Source of the DNA: a virus
DNA: 33,729 nt
IMG/VR virus record: IMGVR_UViG_3300034073_002535
Coordinates: 1-33,729 of that record
Reading direction: 5' to 3' (one strand)
Shown: positions 15,468-23,447 of the stretch, piece by piece
How the letters are laid out: each line of letters starts with the position of its first letter
How positions within the stretch are numbered: position 1 is the stretch's first letter
Translations under genes and position numbers: made by a program
The notes under the pieces: model-generated
Database searches by the model: none
The model's input: only the letters and a program-made list of their open reading frames with translations
What the model was told of the DNA's origin: nothing

Positions 15468-17324
15468 CTAAATATCTTCATTAAGTATGTTACTCTCATT
15501 TAAAAGGTCAGATTCTTCATTTTTTTGTTCAAAAAGAACTATTTTCTTTGTTCTTTTAGATTCTAGACCTTTTAAAGAAGTTTCTAGTTGGAAGGCACCT
15601 ATTTTATCTTTTCTAGTCTTATCAAACGGAGTTTCTGGTTTCATATCTTTGGACCCTAGAGGATCTCTTCCAAAAGCAGATTTATCCGTTTTAAAAATAG
15701 AAGACTTTTCTTTTGGTCTTCCTACTGGATTTTTTTCCATCTCATCATACCCATTAGGAACATCTGGTCTACCTTCTTTCTCATCTGTTTTAGAGTAGAC
15801 TGATGCAAGATCATGAGGGGTCCCATAAGACTCGCCAGAGATGGCTGGGTCGTTTCCTTCGTTTTCAATTTGATTATACCTGTACACCCTTTTAACATCT
15901 TCAACAATAAGATCTCTCTCTTGATTAAGTTGATCCTCTGACATCTGGAATATCTTATCCCCTATCCAATCACTAGAAAATATTTTCTTATCCATGATAT
16001 CCCCAGCAAGAGCTACTTTCTCTTTCAACAAAGCAATCTTCTCTTGTTCATAAATTATAGACGGATTGTTTAACTCTAAGGTAAAGTTCAACAAATCTGC
16101 ATCTTCAAATCCTTGAACATATAAATGAATAATAGCTATCTTTTCAAGCTCACTTATTATAATTCTTTGAAGTCTTTCTACAGTCCTACTAAACCTAACG
16201 TCTAATGCACTTATGGTGGATTTACCATTAAGTTCATCAGAGTAGTTCAAAAATGATTTAGGTACTTTTAACGATCCTAACATTAAATCTCTTAAAAATT
16301 CAACGTCTTCTATACCAGCATACTCAAGACCTTTAGTTGTATCTATTTTTGTAGTATTATCTCCAGGTCTAACAGGAATATAAAAGTCCTCAAGCATGTT
16401 CTGTACATTGAACTTAAGGTTATAATCTCCTGTTTGTTGGTCCACAAATGGAGTTTTTTTCATTCCGTTTATAGTGTTCTGCACAAACGCATTTACTTCG
16501 TTTGGAGGGATATTTCCTACATTAATGTAAAATACACGCTTCTCAGGAGCTCTCATAATTCTGTGCAATAACATTGCGTCCATCATAAGAGTGTACTGCT
16601 TAAAATATTTTCTAGCAGGCTCTATATAAGATCTACCAAATGGAAGATAGTTAGTATCTGTAAGAAGTCTAAAATGAGCTATTTCAAAATTCTCAAAAGC
16701 TTCTTTACTTTTAGTAGCAGTTGTACCTCCAGCTACTGCCACTGGATCATATATAAACTTAATGTAGGATGGATTATTAGGATCTTGACCTTCCTCTCTG
16801 ATCATATCATAAACAGATAGAGGCCTTACACTATATACTCCGTATTTTTCAGCTATATCTAATTTTAAAAAGAAGTCTCCATATTTACACATGGATCTAA
16901 TCCACATCGGTAGATTAAATTCTACATTTAATACTTGATAAAATAAATTATAAAGTATTTTTTGAATGTTTTCATTACTACTTCTAATCTTTAAAACCTC
17001 ATTACTTTCCCCTTTTAGTGTTGCTTCTTCACAAAGAATGTCTAAAACAGAGGATATTATACCATCTGTGTCCATTGCTTCGTAATCAGCATACAACTGA
17101 AGCCTAAGAGTTTGATAGTTTAGGGTTGGATTAAATTGCATCCTTTGCCCAGCTTTATGCAAGCGAGTAAATCTATCTACTAAACTATTAGTTTGTAACT
17201 GGCCAAAAGACTGTATTCTCTCTACATCTGCCACCTTAAGCTGCTTACCTCCAACATTACGTATTACTACGTCTGTTGAAAATAATCGTTTAAGACGGGG
17301 AAAAAGTGACTTATCTACTGGCAT
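15468..17324 (-). CDS. gp20: Portal protein, gp20 family
   Basis: A 618-residue T4-type portal. The diagnostic stem region MDAMLLHRIMRAPEKRVFYI followed by NVGNIPPNEVNAFVQ is clear, as are YEAMDTDGIISSVLDILCEE, GSLKVPKSFLNYSDELNGKS and SALDVRFSRTVERLQRII. Portals form the dodecameric DNA gate at one head vertex, nucleate head assembly and dock the terminase. The C-terminal 130 residues are polar and low in hydrophobics (QIENEGNDPAISGESYGTPH and on), ending LLNESNILNEDI, longer than in T4. The gene starts at ATG 17324, 42 bases after the terminase stop, with an ATATTTATAT motif in the gap. In T4 the sheath and tube genes lie here; they are missing. Confidence 0.95.
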   Translation of the reverse strand: MPVDKSLFPRLKRLFSTDVVIRNVGGKQLKVADVERIQSFGQLQTNSLVDRFTRLHKAGQRMQFNPTLNYQTLRLQLYADYEAMDTDGIISSVLDILCEEATLKGESNEVLKIRSSNENIQKILYNLFYQVLNVEFNLPMWIRSMCKYGDFFLKLDIAEKYGVYSVRPLSVYDMIREEGQDPNNPSYIKFIYDPVAVAGGTTATKSKEAFENFEIAHFRLLTDTNYLPFGRSYIEPARKYFKQYTLMMDAMLLHRIMRAPEKRVFYINVGNIPPNEVNAFVQNTINGMKKTPFVDQQTGDYNLKFNVQNMLEDFYIPVRPGDNTTKIDTTKGLEYAGIEDVEFLRDLMLGSLKVPKSFLNYSDELNGKSTISALDVRFSRTVERLQRIIISELEKIAIIHLYVQGFEDADLLNFTLELNNPSIIYEQEKIALLKEKVALAGDIMDKKIFSSDWIGDKIFQMSEDQLNQERDLIVEDVKRVYRYNQIENEGNDPAISGESYGTPHDLASVYSKTDEKEGRPDVPNGYDEMEKNPVGRPKEKSSIFKTDKSAFGRDPLGSKDMKPETPFDKTRKDKIGAFQLETSLKGLESKRTKKIVLFEQKNEESDLLNESNILNEDI

Positions 17325-17350
17325 TTATGTTTTGTTTACTGTTTTAATAT

Positions 17351-17360
17351 ATATAAATAT
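17351..17360 (-). promoter_or_regulatory. ATATTTATAT motif before portal
   Basis: Coding-strand GTAGATATTTATATATATTA, 26 bases before the portal ATG, in the 42-base terminase-portal gap. Confidence 0.55.
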
Positions 17361-17366
17361 CTACTT

Positions 17367-18953
17367 TTACTCTAATAACCAAGTTATGTTTTCTTGTTGT
17401 CCATTGACATTCATTTGGTAGGGATTTTGAAATTGATTTGGATTATGTCCAGTAGTTGTTGTTGTATTATACCCGCTTCCCCTAGATATGTTATTTATCA
17501 AGGCCCTTTGTAAATCAATCCCTCTAGCCCTATATTCTACAGCACTGTCTCTTAGGTACAGTCCTATAGCATATGCCATAACACAATCATCATGGTACCC
17601 AGTTTGAGCTATAGGCTTACCATTTTTCCATACAAAAGTAGACATTTCAGAAGATAATCTCCTAGAATTCAAAGATATACTGTGATCTCTTACATATTGT
17701 TTAAAGGCTAGTAATACTTCCGGTCTTGTTTTTGTAGATGTTGTAAACCCTGGTGTCATTTTACTAGTATCATAATCATATATTTGAGTCAGATACTGAG
17801 ATACATTTGTTGTGTCTCCTTTAGGAGAGTAGTATATGTTACTGTAATTGAGTTCTAAAACATCGGATATGGTTGCATGCCCCAGTCCAGTATTTTCTAC
17901 AACAAGCAAAGCAGAATTATACTCTGTAGCTATTGAAACAGCAAACTTAGATAGCGATTTGGTATCCATATCACCTTTGTACTCGGCTACTTGAGACCCA
18001 GTAAAAACGTCCATTACTTGAATTACTGAAGAGTCTGACCCATCTCCCTTAGCAGTGTCTATTATTACTATATAAGATCTCTCTGGTACGGGATATTCCC
18101 AAATCCAATAGTCTTTTTTGGGGCCTCTCATTTCTATTGGATCTTTTACTCTTTCTGTATAGTATTCTAAATCTTCAGCTTCAAAGTAAGTGTCTCCAGA
18201 TGAATTAAAATTACAATCACACTCTTGTGCAGCCAATCTTTTTCCAAGTTCTTTGTCCTGATCTTCTCTCCATTTTTGGTTTCTTAGGGGGTGCACACTC
18301 CAAGGAAGTCTTACAGGAATAAAATTATTTTCTTCTGATTCAGCTCCTACCCATTGTTGGTGGAACCATTGACCTATTCCATTTGGAGTAGAAAGTACTA
18401 TAGCTCTACCACCTGTGGCAAGTGTTTGTTGTGCTGATCCCCATAAATCCTCCGCATTTTCTATAAACGCAGCCTCATCTAATATAAGAACATTAGCAGT
18501 ATAGCCCCTAGCACTCTCAGAAGCTCCTGAAGCAGCCTTTATCTTAGAACCATTCTCTAGTATTAAACTTAATTTATTGTCTTCTAATGCGGCTATTTTA
18601 AGCCAACTAGGTAACTGGGAATACGCAAATCTAACTTTATCTACTATATTCCTAGCTTTTTCTTGAGTAGGAGCCAGTGCTAGTATAGATTGGTCTTTTT
18701 TAAACAGCATTAACCATAAAGCATAAGCAGCTGTTAAAGTAGTTATACCTAGCTGCCTAGACTTTAAAATAAGAGTCCTATCATGTTTGTTTAAAAGATA
18801 TAAAAGCTTCTCTTGAAACAGATAAGGGGTGAATAACATTCTCCCCTCTGAAGTCTGTATAAAAACAAACTTTTTTAAAAAGTATATAGGATCTCCGGCA
18901 CACTTGAGATATTCCTCACGAATAATCTCTTTTATTGATTTCTCATTCGACAT
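17367..18953 (-). CDS. terL: Terminase large subunit, gp17 family
   Basis: A 528-residue DNA-packaging motor. The N-terminal ATPase has KSRQLGITT (64-72, the phage-type Walker A), LALAPTQEKA (motif Q-like/helicase part), VLILDEAAFI (155-164, Walker B plus catalytic Glu) and VLSTPNGIG (coupling motif). The C-terminal RNase H-like nuclease shows VIIDTAKGDGSDSSV with D299, VVENTGLG with E353 and HDDCVMAYA with D455/D456 as metal ligands. It translocates DNA through the portal and cuts concatemers at the end of packaging. It is placed after two membrane-protein genes and before the portal. No small terminase is recognisable nearby. Confidence 0.96.
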   Translation of the reverse strand: MSNEKSIKEIIREEYLKCAGDPIYFLKKFVFIQTSEGRMLFTPYLFQEKLLYLLNKHDRTLILKSRQLGITTLTAAYALWLMLFKKDQSILALAPTQEKARNIVDKVRFAYSQLPSWLKIAALEDNKLSLILENGSKIKAASGASESARGYTANVLILDEAAFIENAEDLWGSAQQTLATGGRAIVLSTPNGIGQWFHQQWVGAESEENNFIPVRLPWSVHPLRNQKWREDQDKELGKRLAAQECDCNFNSSGDTYFEAEDLEYYTERVKDPIEMRGPKKDYWIWEYPVPERSYIVIIDTAKGDGSDSSVIQVMDVFTGSQVAEYKGDMDTKSLSKFAVSIATEYNSALLVVENTGLGHATISDVLELNYSNIYYSPKGDTTNVSQYLTQIYDYDTSKMTPGFTTSTKTRPEVLLAFKQYVRDHSISLNSRRLSSEMSTFVWKNGKPIAQTGYHDDCVMAYAIGLYLRDSAVEYRARGIDLQRALINNISRGSGYNTTTTTGHNPNQFQNPYQMNVNGQQENITWLLE

Positions 18954-18954
18954 G

Positions 18955-19374
18955 TTACTTTATAATCAAAAACCCAATTGATATTACTAAAAGTCCAATA
19001 GCGGATTTTTTTATAAGTTTTTGTTTTTTAACTTCCTTTTCTAAACCTTTAATGGTTCCTGTGTATACTACTTCTTTTTCTTGATTGATATTTATAATAT
19101 CTTTATAAGAAAATATTTCTTTGTCTTTATGTGCTATTATAGAATCTTTATAAGACTTTTGATTCTCAAGCGTATCTATACTTTCTAATAAAAGATTTCG
19201 CTCTTGTTTAAGAACATCTGAATGTACTAAATCTTTTATAACTCTTTTGGCTACATTTTTGTGTAACCTTAAAGTATCAGTATTCGGTACTTGTTGAATC
19301 TTTATAACGGTTTGAGAAGAAGCGCTCAAGCTCATCAATATCATAGCTATCAACAGACAATAAATGTATTTCAT
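18955..19374 (-). CDS. Exported coiled-coil protein with C-terminal membrane anchor (spanin-like partner)
   Basis: A 139-residue protein from ATG 19374, chosen because it starts a clean signal-type sequence (MKYIYCLLIAMILMSLSASS); an upstream in-frame start would put 25 charged residues before it. A charged coiled-coil region (about 45-115, many Lys/Glu and heptad-like Leu/Ile) follows, then a C-terminal hydrophobic stretch SAIGLLVISIGFLIIK. There is no lipobox: the only early Cys is inside the hydrophobic core without an L-A-G-C context. Its first 98 bases overlap the previous gene in another frame, like Rz/Rz1 pairs. A role in disrupting the host envelope at lysis is plausible; a classic o-spanin would be a lipoprotein, so this is uncertain. 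Confidence 0.6.
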   Translation of the reverse strand: MKYIYCLLIAMILMSLSASSQTVIKIQQVPNTDTLRLHKNVAKRVIKDLVHSDVLKQERNLLLESIDTLENQKSYKDSIIAHKDKEIFSYKDIININQEKEVVYTGTIKGLEKEVKKQKLIKKSAIGLLVISIGFLIIK

Positions 19375-19621
19375 ATTCCTTGTATATTTTTTTAATCTTA
19401 AGTTTATTTTCCTGCAATTGTAATTCGGCTCTATGAACTTTGTCAACAAATATCTCTACTTTCTCTCTATAAGCAATTATAGAATCCTCTCTTAGATGTA
19501 TCTGATAATTTAAACTGTCAATGGCTTTTTTATACTCTATTTCTTTTTTTACATTAGATCTGTAAAATATTATAGCAGCTCCTATAAAAACAAAAACGGT
19601 TATTATTATAAATTTTTTCAT
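19277..19621 (-). CDS. Inner-membrane coiled-coil protein, i-spanin-like
   Basis: A 114-residue protein from ATG 19621, one base after the metallopeptidase stop. It starts MKKFIIITVFVFIGAAIIFY, an N-terminal membrane anchor, followed by a periplasm-type coiled coil (residues about 25-95: KKAIDSLNYQIHLREDSIIA and on) and a C-terminal ELERFFSNRYKDSTSTEY. This single N-terminal anchor plus helical rod is the architecture of Rz-like i-spanins, which link inner and outer membranes at lysis in Gram-negative hosts. The downstream gene begins inside it. No endolysin or holin is identified next to it, so the lysis role is inferred. Confidence 0.6.
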   Translation of the reverse strand: MKKFIIITVFVFIGAAIIFYRSNVKKEIEYKKAIDSLNYQIHLREDSIIAYREKVEIFVDKVHRAELQLQENKLKIKKIYKEYEIHLLSVDSYDIDELERFFSNRYKDSTSTEY

Positions 19622-19622
19622 A

Positions 19623-20057
19623 CTATTTAATTGAATCTTCCCAAAATCTAAACAATATATTGCCTCTAAGATACGCATCTTTTTCCATTTCTAACAAATA
19701 TTTGTCATTTTGTGCGTATTTAGGATCAGATAAAGCTTGCATATTTAATGAATCAAACTTTCCAGAAAGGTTTTGATTATGATGTATTAATTCGTGAGCA
19801 TAGCTTCTCAAAACATCTTTTATGTGCCTTCCTGCCACAAATAAAGTTATTGACTTTCCCTGTGGGTCATAATATGCAGTTTTACCAAAAGGATCCGTAG
19901 CATACTCTTGACTGCTTGATATTATTACAGACGGGTATGGCATTATTTTAACTCCTGAATTTTGGATCCACTCTGCCAAATTAAGTAGGTACGGAACTAC
20001 GTTATGTCCCGAAACTGGTACCTGTTGATTTATATTTTGATATTTAGTAAGATCCAT
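19623..20057 (-). CDS. Predicted HExxH zinc metallopeptidase
   Basis: A 144-residue protein with the zinc motif H88-E89-L-I-H92 in SYAHELIHHNQNLSGKF; a downstream LLEMEKDAYLRGNILFRFWE offers E123 or E125 as third ligand. The fold before it (KSITLFVAGRHIKDVLRSYA) fits a small gluzincin-type domain. I recall similar small HExxH proteins in T4-like phages, with no established substrate. There is no signal peptide, so it is either cytoplasmic, virion-associated or released at lysis through membrane holes. It overlaps the upstream gene by TAATG and precedes the spanin-like pair, so a lysis or envelope function is possible. Confidence 0.75.
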   Translation of the reverse strand: MDLTKYQNINQQVPVSGHNVVPYLLNLAEWIQNSGVKIMPYPSVIISSSQEYATDPFGKTAYYDPQGKSITLFVAGRHIKDVLRSYAHELIHHNQNLSGKFDSLNMQALSDPKYAQNDKYLLEMEKDAYLRGNILFRFWEDSIK

Positions 20058-20611
20058 TATGCTTCTGGTTCTGGGGTTTCTTCTTCTCCTTCCGGTGGAG
20101 GTTCGTTCCCTCCAGGTGCCTCTCCTTCTCCTCCTTCAGCTTCTGGAGATGCTGGCTCTTCCCCTGGCTCCGGTTCATTAATTACAGATTTTGTTTTTAA
20201 TAATATATTTATCTGATCCAAAGCTTGTTCGAACTCAGATCTGTTAACAATATCGTATTTTTTCCCGTTTGCAATAACTTGAAAAAAATCAAAGTCTTTA
20301 TAATCTTCAGGATAATTTAACTCAAGAGGACTTGGATTATACTTTAAATCAAAAAAATTACCGTTAGGTATAACTACTCTAAAAGTAGTAGGTTTATATG
20401 CAATGCATCTAATATCAGAAACTACTTCTCTAAGTTGATTTATAGACTTTTCATTCTTTTTTTCCTGAGTGGTTAAAAGTTTTATGAGGGTATTTGTAAC
20501 TTTTGGAGATTTTCTAATAATTTTTTCTAAGTTAGATTCATTTTCTACTTTAGTTATTTCTACCTCCCAAAGGACTTTGTTTCTAAATATTTCGTAAAAT
20601 CTTGGCTTCAT
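20057..20611 (-). CDS. Conserved phage protein with acidic Pro/Glu/Gly tail
   Basis: A 184-residue protein from ATG 20611 (MKPRFYEIFRNKVLWEVEIT); longer in-frame starts would overlap the Cys-rich gene upstream and read its sequence out of frame, so they are rejected. The globular part includes a helix with TTQEKKNEKSINQLREVVSD and beta segments (TTFRVVIPNGNFFDLKYNPS). The last 39 residues are disordered and acidic (EPEPGEEPASPEAEGGEGEA). I do not recognise the family. An ATATTTATAT motif fills the 13-base gap in front of it and ends only three bases before the ATG, so a transcript beginning there would be almost leaderless. Confidence 0.72.
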   Translation of the reverse strand: MKPRFYEIFRNKVLWEVEITKVENESNLEKIIRKSPKVTNTLIKLLTTQEKKNEKSINQLREVVSDIRCIAYKPTTFRVVIPNGNFFDLKYNPSPLELNYPEDYKDFDFFQVIANGKKYDIVNRSEFEQALDQINILLKTKSVINEPEPGEEPASPEAEGGEGEAPGGNEPPPEGEEETPEPEA

Positions 20612-20614
20612 TAT

Positions 20615-20624
20615 ATATAAATAT
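20615..20624 (-). promoter_or_regulatory. ATATTTATAT motif abutting a start codon
   Basis: Coding-strand TTAGATATTTATATATAATG: the motif occupies nearly the whole 13-base gap between two genes and ends three bases before the ATG. Confidence 0.45.
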
Positions 20625-20945
20625 CTAATCTTCCTTAGATTTAGATTTTTTAAGTTCTCTGCCTTTTTCAGGTTCGCTAGTTTTTTTAGGTATTCCGCCT
20701 TTTCTAGGTTCCCACCAATCAGTACAATACTCTTTTGGATCGTATGGAATTGAGTCAGTACCTGCCCATTTTTGATAATACTCATTTATACAATGGTACT
20801 GCTCAGATTTATCTTTAGGCACCCACCATTTACAATTTGCACAACATGAGCCCCCATATGGAACTTTCATACCTGCTTTGTGGTTATTAGGAAGCTCGTA
20901 AGGACCGCCTCCGTACTCTTCTAATAATTTTAAAAATTTTATCAT
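20625..20945 (-). CDS. HiPIP-like Cys-rich small protein
   Basis: A 106-residue protein with five cysteines: C34, C35, C38, C52 and C74, in GGSCCANCKWW, QYHCINEYYQKW and EYCTDWWEP. The order C-x2-C, C, C followed by D/S-x-W resembles high-potential iron-sulfur proteins, which hold a [4Fe-4S] cluster, and short proteins of this type occur in phages; a zinc site is the alternative. The N terminus MIKFLKLLEEYGGG holds the candidate head-targeting pattern (L7-L8-E9). The C terminus is charged and disordered. Its ATG overlaps the stop of the DUF5872-like gene (ATGA). Confidence 0.72.
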   Translation of the reverse strand: MIKFLKLLEEYGGGPYELPNNHKAGMKVPYGGSCCANCKWWVPKDKSEQYHCINEYYQKWAGTDSIPYDPKEYCTDWWEPRKGGIPKKTSEPEKGRELKKSKSKED

Positions 20946-21460
20946 TGTTTATCTTTTTCTCTAGATTTAAAGGACACTTTAGCTTTATTTGTATTTGACA
21001 CAAACTGTTTTCCTTTTTTAGAAGCAGCTACTTTCTTTTTTGATGTAGCAGCTCTTTCTTCTTTTGATAGGCTTTTTGCTTTAGCTAATGGTAAACATCT
21101 TGTAGTAGGTTTTCCTTTTTTCATAGTCCCACAAGGGCCTGCTATATTGCCTTCAGTGTCTATTCTAACCCACTTCTCTCTTTTAAACCAACTATGTAAA
21201 CTTTCTTCTATATCCTCTAATCCTTCTTTTTTTACTTTCCTCTTTTTTCCTATACCTCCTTTACACACTTGAACAGCCCTTCCCATTAAATACGCAGAGT
21301 GTTTTTCTCCAGCAGCTTTTCTACGTTCTGCATAAGCTTTTCCTTTTGGACAAAGCTTTTCATACAACATCTCCATATTGGCATCTTGCCCACAACTTTC
21401 ACAATTCATGGCTTCTAGCTCTTCTAAAATCATTTTTTTTAGTATGTCTAAAAGTTTCAT
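20942..21460 (-). CDS. DUF5872-like basic protein
   Basis: A 172-residue, strongly basic protein. The part ESLHSWFKREKWVRIDTEGN followed by IAGPCGTMKKGKPTTRCLPL (about 86-124) and AKAKSLSKEERAA is the pattern I know as DUF5872, a domain of unknown function from phages and large DNA viruses. A first Cys-containing segment (MNCESCGQDANMEMLYEKLC, 18-37) may bind metal. The last 40 residues are Lys-rich. The N terminus MKLLDILKKMILEELEAMN is an amphipathic helix with I11-L12-E13, matching the leader shared with other genes here. DNA binding in the head is possible from charge and leader; not proven. Confidence 0.78.
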   Translation of the reverse strand: MKLLDILKKMILEELEAMNCESCGQDANMEMLYEKLCPKGKAYAERRKAAGEKHSAYLMGRAVQVCKGGIGKKRKVKKEGLEDIEESLHSWFKREKWVRIDTEGNIAGPCGTMKKGKPTTRCLPLAKAKSLSKEERAATSKKKVAASKKGKQFVSNTNKAKVSFKSREKDKQ

Positions 21461-22575
21461 TACTCAGCAGATTTAATTGCTTGTGCAGTTGCTATTGCAT
21501 ATTGTTTAGGACCCATCTTTTTTTTGCCTCCACCTTCTTTCTCCATTCCTTTTATTATCTCATCTTTCTTTTCTTTTTCAGCTTTAGTCAGTTTTTTTTC
21601 GTTTATGCTCTCTAGATCCTTTATATCTACTATAGTTTTTCCTATAGATGCTAAATACTTGTCTAGAGGTAAATCATCGCTTTTTATTGGAGTGTATTTT
21701 TTAGAAAGTTCTAAAGCCATTTTTTGGCCTGTATTGTCTTTCTGTGTAGGGAGCTTAGCATTAATTTTCCTATAAGGATCGTTATAATATATACTATTAC
21801 GATCTTTATTCTCATCTACTGGCTGTATCATTTGTGACTTTTCTTCATCATCATCTTCTTCTTCCTCATCGTGTCCACCTAATTCGTGGAATCCTTGAGC
21901 TGCTTGATCTATAAAGTTTTCTGCATTAGTTATATGATCTTGTATCCAGCCTGGAATGTCTCTTTCTTCGTCTCCTAGTTTTTGCATTAAATCCATTACC
22001 GATTTAGCTATAGATTTTAAACTATTTTTGGCCATAGATACTTCATGGTCCTCGCCTTCTTCTAAGCTTTTTGAGTATTTAGCAGTGTCTTTAATGTATT
22101 GTTTATCCTTTAAATCTAGATTTTTAATTTTATTAATATGAGGGAGTAGAGACTTTACAGCACTGTCAACATCTGGTTTTCCCGCATTTAGGAGTTCATT
22201 TTTAAATTTTTCAAATGTCGAATTACCCTTAATAGATAACTCCATATTTAATAACTCTCTTACTTTATCGTCACCATTTTGAAAAGCTTTTACAAGTACT
22301 AACCCTCCTAAATCTCCGGATCCAACTTCATCAACAGTACCTTCTTTAACTCTCTTAATATTCTTCCACATTGCTGCGGCAGCTATCTTTTTACCTTTCT
22401 CTCCCCCACCAGCTTTTTTGGCTAATTTCTCAAAGCCTTTACCTTTTTTTCCTATGTCTTCACCTGCTTTTGCCTTCTTGGCAACATCAGATTTTTGCTT
22501 TTTTGTAAGTCCAGCAGATGGTTTTTTCTTCTTAGCCTCAAGCAACGCTTCTTTAAAAATATCAGAGAGGTTCAT
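21460..22575 (-). CDS. Multidomain conserved phage protein, function unknown
   Basis: A 371-residue protein made of pieces that recur in T4-like phage proteins: a leader MNLSDIFKEALLEAKKKK (L11-L12-E13), a basic segment with GKGFEKLAKKAGGGEKGKKI and AAAAMWKN (about 46-72), a helical module EVSMAKNSLKSIAKSVMDLM followed by IPGWIQDHITNAENFIDQAA (about 178-230), an acidic stretch (HDEEEEDDDEE) and a C-terminal GPKQYAIATAQAIKS. The module composition suggests a virion-internal or DNA-associated role, but no catalytic motif is visible. It starts after a 27-base gap with an ATATTTATAT motif and probably heads an operon of head-packaged-type genes. Confidence 0.75.
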   Translation of the reverse strand: MNLSDIFKEALLEAKKKKPSAGLTKKQKSDVAKKAKAGEDIGKKGKGFEKLAKKAGGGEKGKKIAAAAMWKNIKRVKEGTVDEVGSGDLGGLVLVKAFQNGDDKVRELLNMELSIKGNSTFEKFKNELLNAGKPDVDSAVKSLLPHINKIKNLDLKDKQYIKDTAKYSKSLEEGEDHEVSMAKNSLKSIAKSVMDLMQKLGDEERDIPGWIQDHITNAENFIDQAAQGFHELGGHDEEEEDDDEEKSQMIQPVDENKDRNSIYYNDPYRKINAKLPTQKDNTGQKMALELSKKYTPIKSDDLPLDKYLASIGKTIVDIKDLESINEKKLTKAEKEKKDEIIKGMEKEGGGKKKMGPKQYAIATAQAIKSAE

Positions 22576-22592
22576 TTTTATATAATTTATAG

Positions 22593-22602
22593 ATATAAAT
22601 AT
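22593..22602 (-). promoter_or_regulatory. ATATTTATAT motif before the multidomain gene
   Basis: Coding-strand TTAAATATTTATATCTATAA, 17 bases before the ATG at 22575, in a 27-base gap. Confidence 0.55.
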
Positions 22603-23181
22603 TTAATTTTCTAGTCTTTCTTTCATTTCCTTAAGACCTTCTTTTAATTTATCAACTAATTTGTTCTTATCTAATCCTCCTTCCCACTCTTCTACATCTC
22701 CTTGTTCCGTAACATAAGTCTCTTTTATGTTAGATTTAGCAAACTCCTCTATAAACTGTTCAGCCTCTTCTATATGAGTTATTATGTTTTTAGTAACCAT
22801 GTTTCTAGAATATTCTTCGTACTTTCCCTCCATTTTTAACTGTGTTTCCATGCTAATTACGCAGTTAAAACACATACCATGTAAAGGATACATTTTCTTA
22901 TCTAGAGGGTTTTTAGTAGGCTGAGAACACTTTGGACATAATAAAGGTATTCTAGTTAGTTTTTTTATCCTATCTAGCTTTGTTACTGTTTGTTTTATAC
23001 CATCTTTTATAGTCCAAGTCTTATCCCCTTCTTCCCAAACATCCCCTTCTAAATGATCTTCCGTTTGTTTTTCGTAACCTACTTGTACTCCGGTGGCATC
23101 TCCATATTTTTTGGTAATGATGTTTCTCAGCCTTTGTACATCTCTCTCTCTAAACTCTTTTTTTAACTTTGTGTCTGACAT
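22603..23181 (-). CDS. Phage zinc-finger protein (CxxC...CxxC)
   Basis: A 192-residue protein with a four-Cys zinc site: C82-P-K-C85 and C104-F-N-C107. The preceding block GDVWEEGDKTWTIKDGIKQT and VTKLDRIKK is one I associate with conserved T4-like phage proteins that carry this finger. The rest is helical and charged (MKEGLKEMKERLEN end). The role is unknown; it might act in nucleic-acid binding or protein assembly. The gene is followed after 27 bases by the multidomain gene and preceded by the cupin-like gene with two bases between. Confidence 0.75.
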   Translation of the reverse strand: MSDTKLKKEFRERDVQRLRNIITKKYGDATGVQVGYEKQTEDHLEGDVWEEGDKTWTIKDGIKQTVTKLDRIKKLTRIPLLCPKCSQPTKNPLDKKMYPLHGMCFNCVISMETQLKMEGKYEEYSRNMVTKNIITHIEEAEQFIEEFAKSNIKETYVTEQGDVEEWEGGLDKNKLVDKLKEGLKEMKERLEN

Positions 23182-23183
23182 AA

Positions 23184-23444
23184 CTATAGTTTTTTTATTC
23201 TTATTTTTAAATCACCTGTACCTTTTATTGTTCTGTGCCACTGTCCCATAGGTATATTAATCTGCGCCTCTATTTTTATAGGAAGCTCATTTTCCCTTTG
23301 AAACATCCAATCAGTAGGTTCTATAGGTTCTACTATCCTATCTTCACGATCTCTGTGCCATACTAGCTCTCCTGATTCTATATCACTTTTAAAAACCCTT
23401 TCGTACCAGCCTTCATTATAATTTTCTGTGTATGGTTTATTCAT
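23184..23444 (-). CDS. Small cupin-like phage protein
   Basis: Eighty-six residues. The pattern LVWHRDREDRIVEPIEPTDW, then a beta stretch, then INIPMGQWHRTIKGTGDLKI (about 66-82) looks like a minimal double-stranded beta-helix (cupin) with the HRD-x2-DR and WHR-x-I-KG motifs found in short conserved phage proteins. The His residues could bind metal. No enzyme function can be assigned. It sits in a tightly packed run of small genes (three bases after the neighbour). Confidence 0.68.
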   Translation of the reverse strand: MNKPYTENYNEGWYERVFKSDIESGELVWHRDREDRIVEPIEPTDWMFQRENELPIKIEAQINIPMGQWHRTIKGTGDLKIRIKKL

Positions 23445-23447
23445 ATT

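Noticed and set aside
19375-19449. Longer N terminus for the exported coiled-coil protein
   Set aside because: It would place about 25 charged residues before the signal-type sequence; ATG 19374 gives a normal signal peptide.
20612-20785. Longer N terminus for the acidic-tailed protein
   Set aside because: The extension is the shifted frame of the Cys-rich gene and a conserved-looking MKPRFYEIF start exists at 20611.
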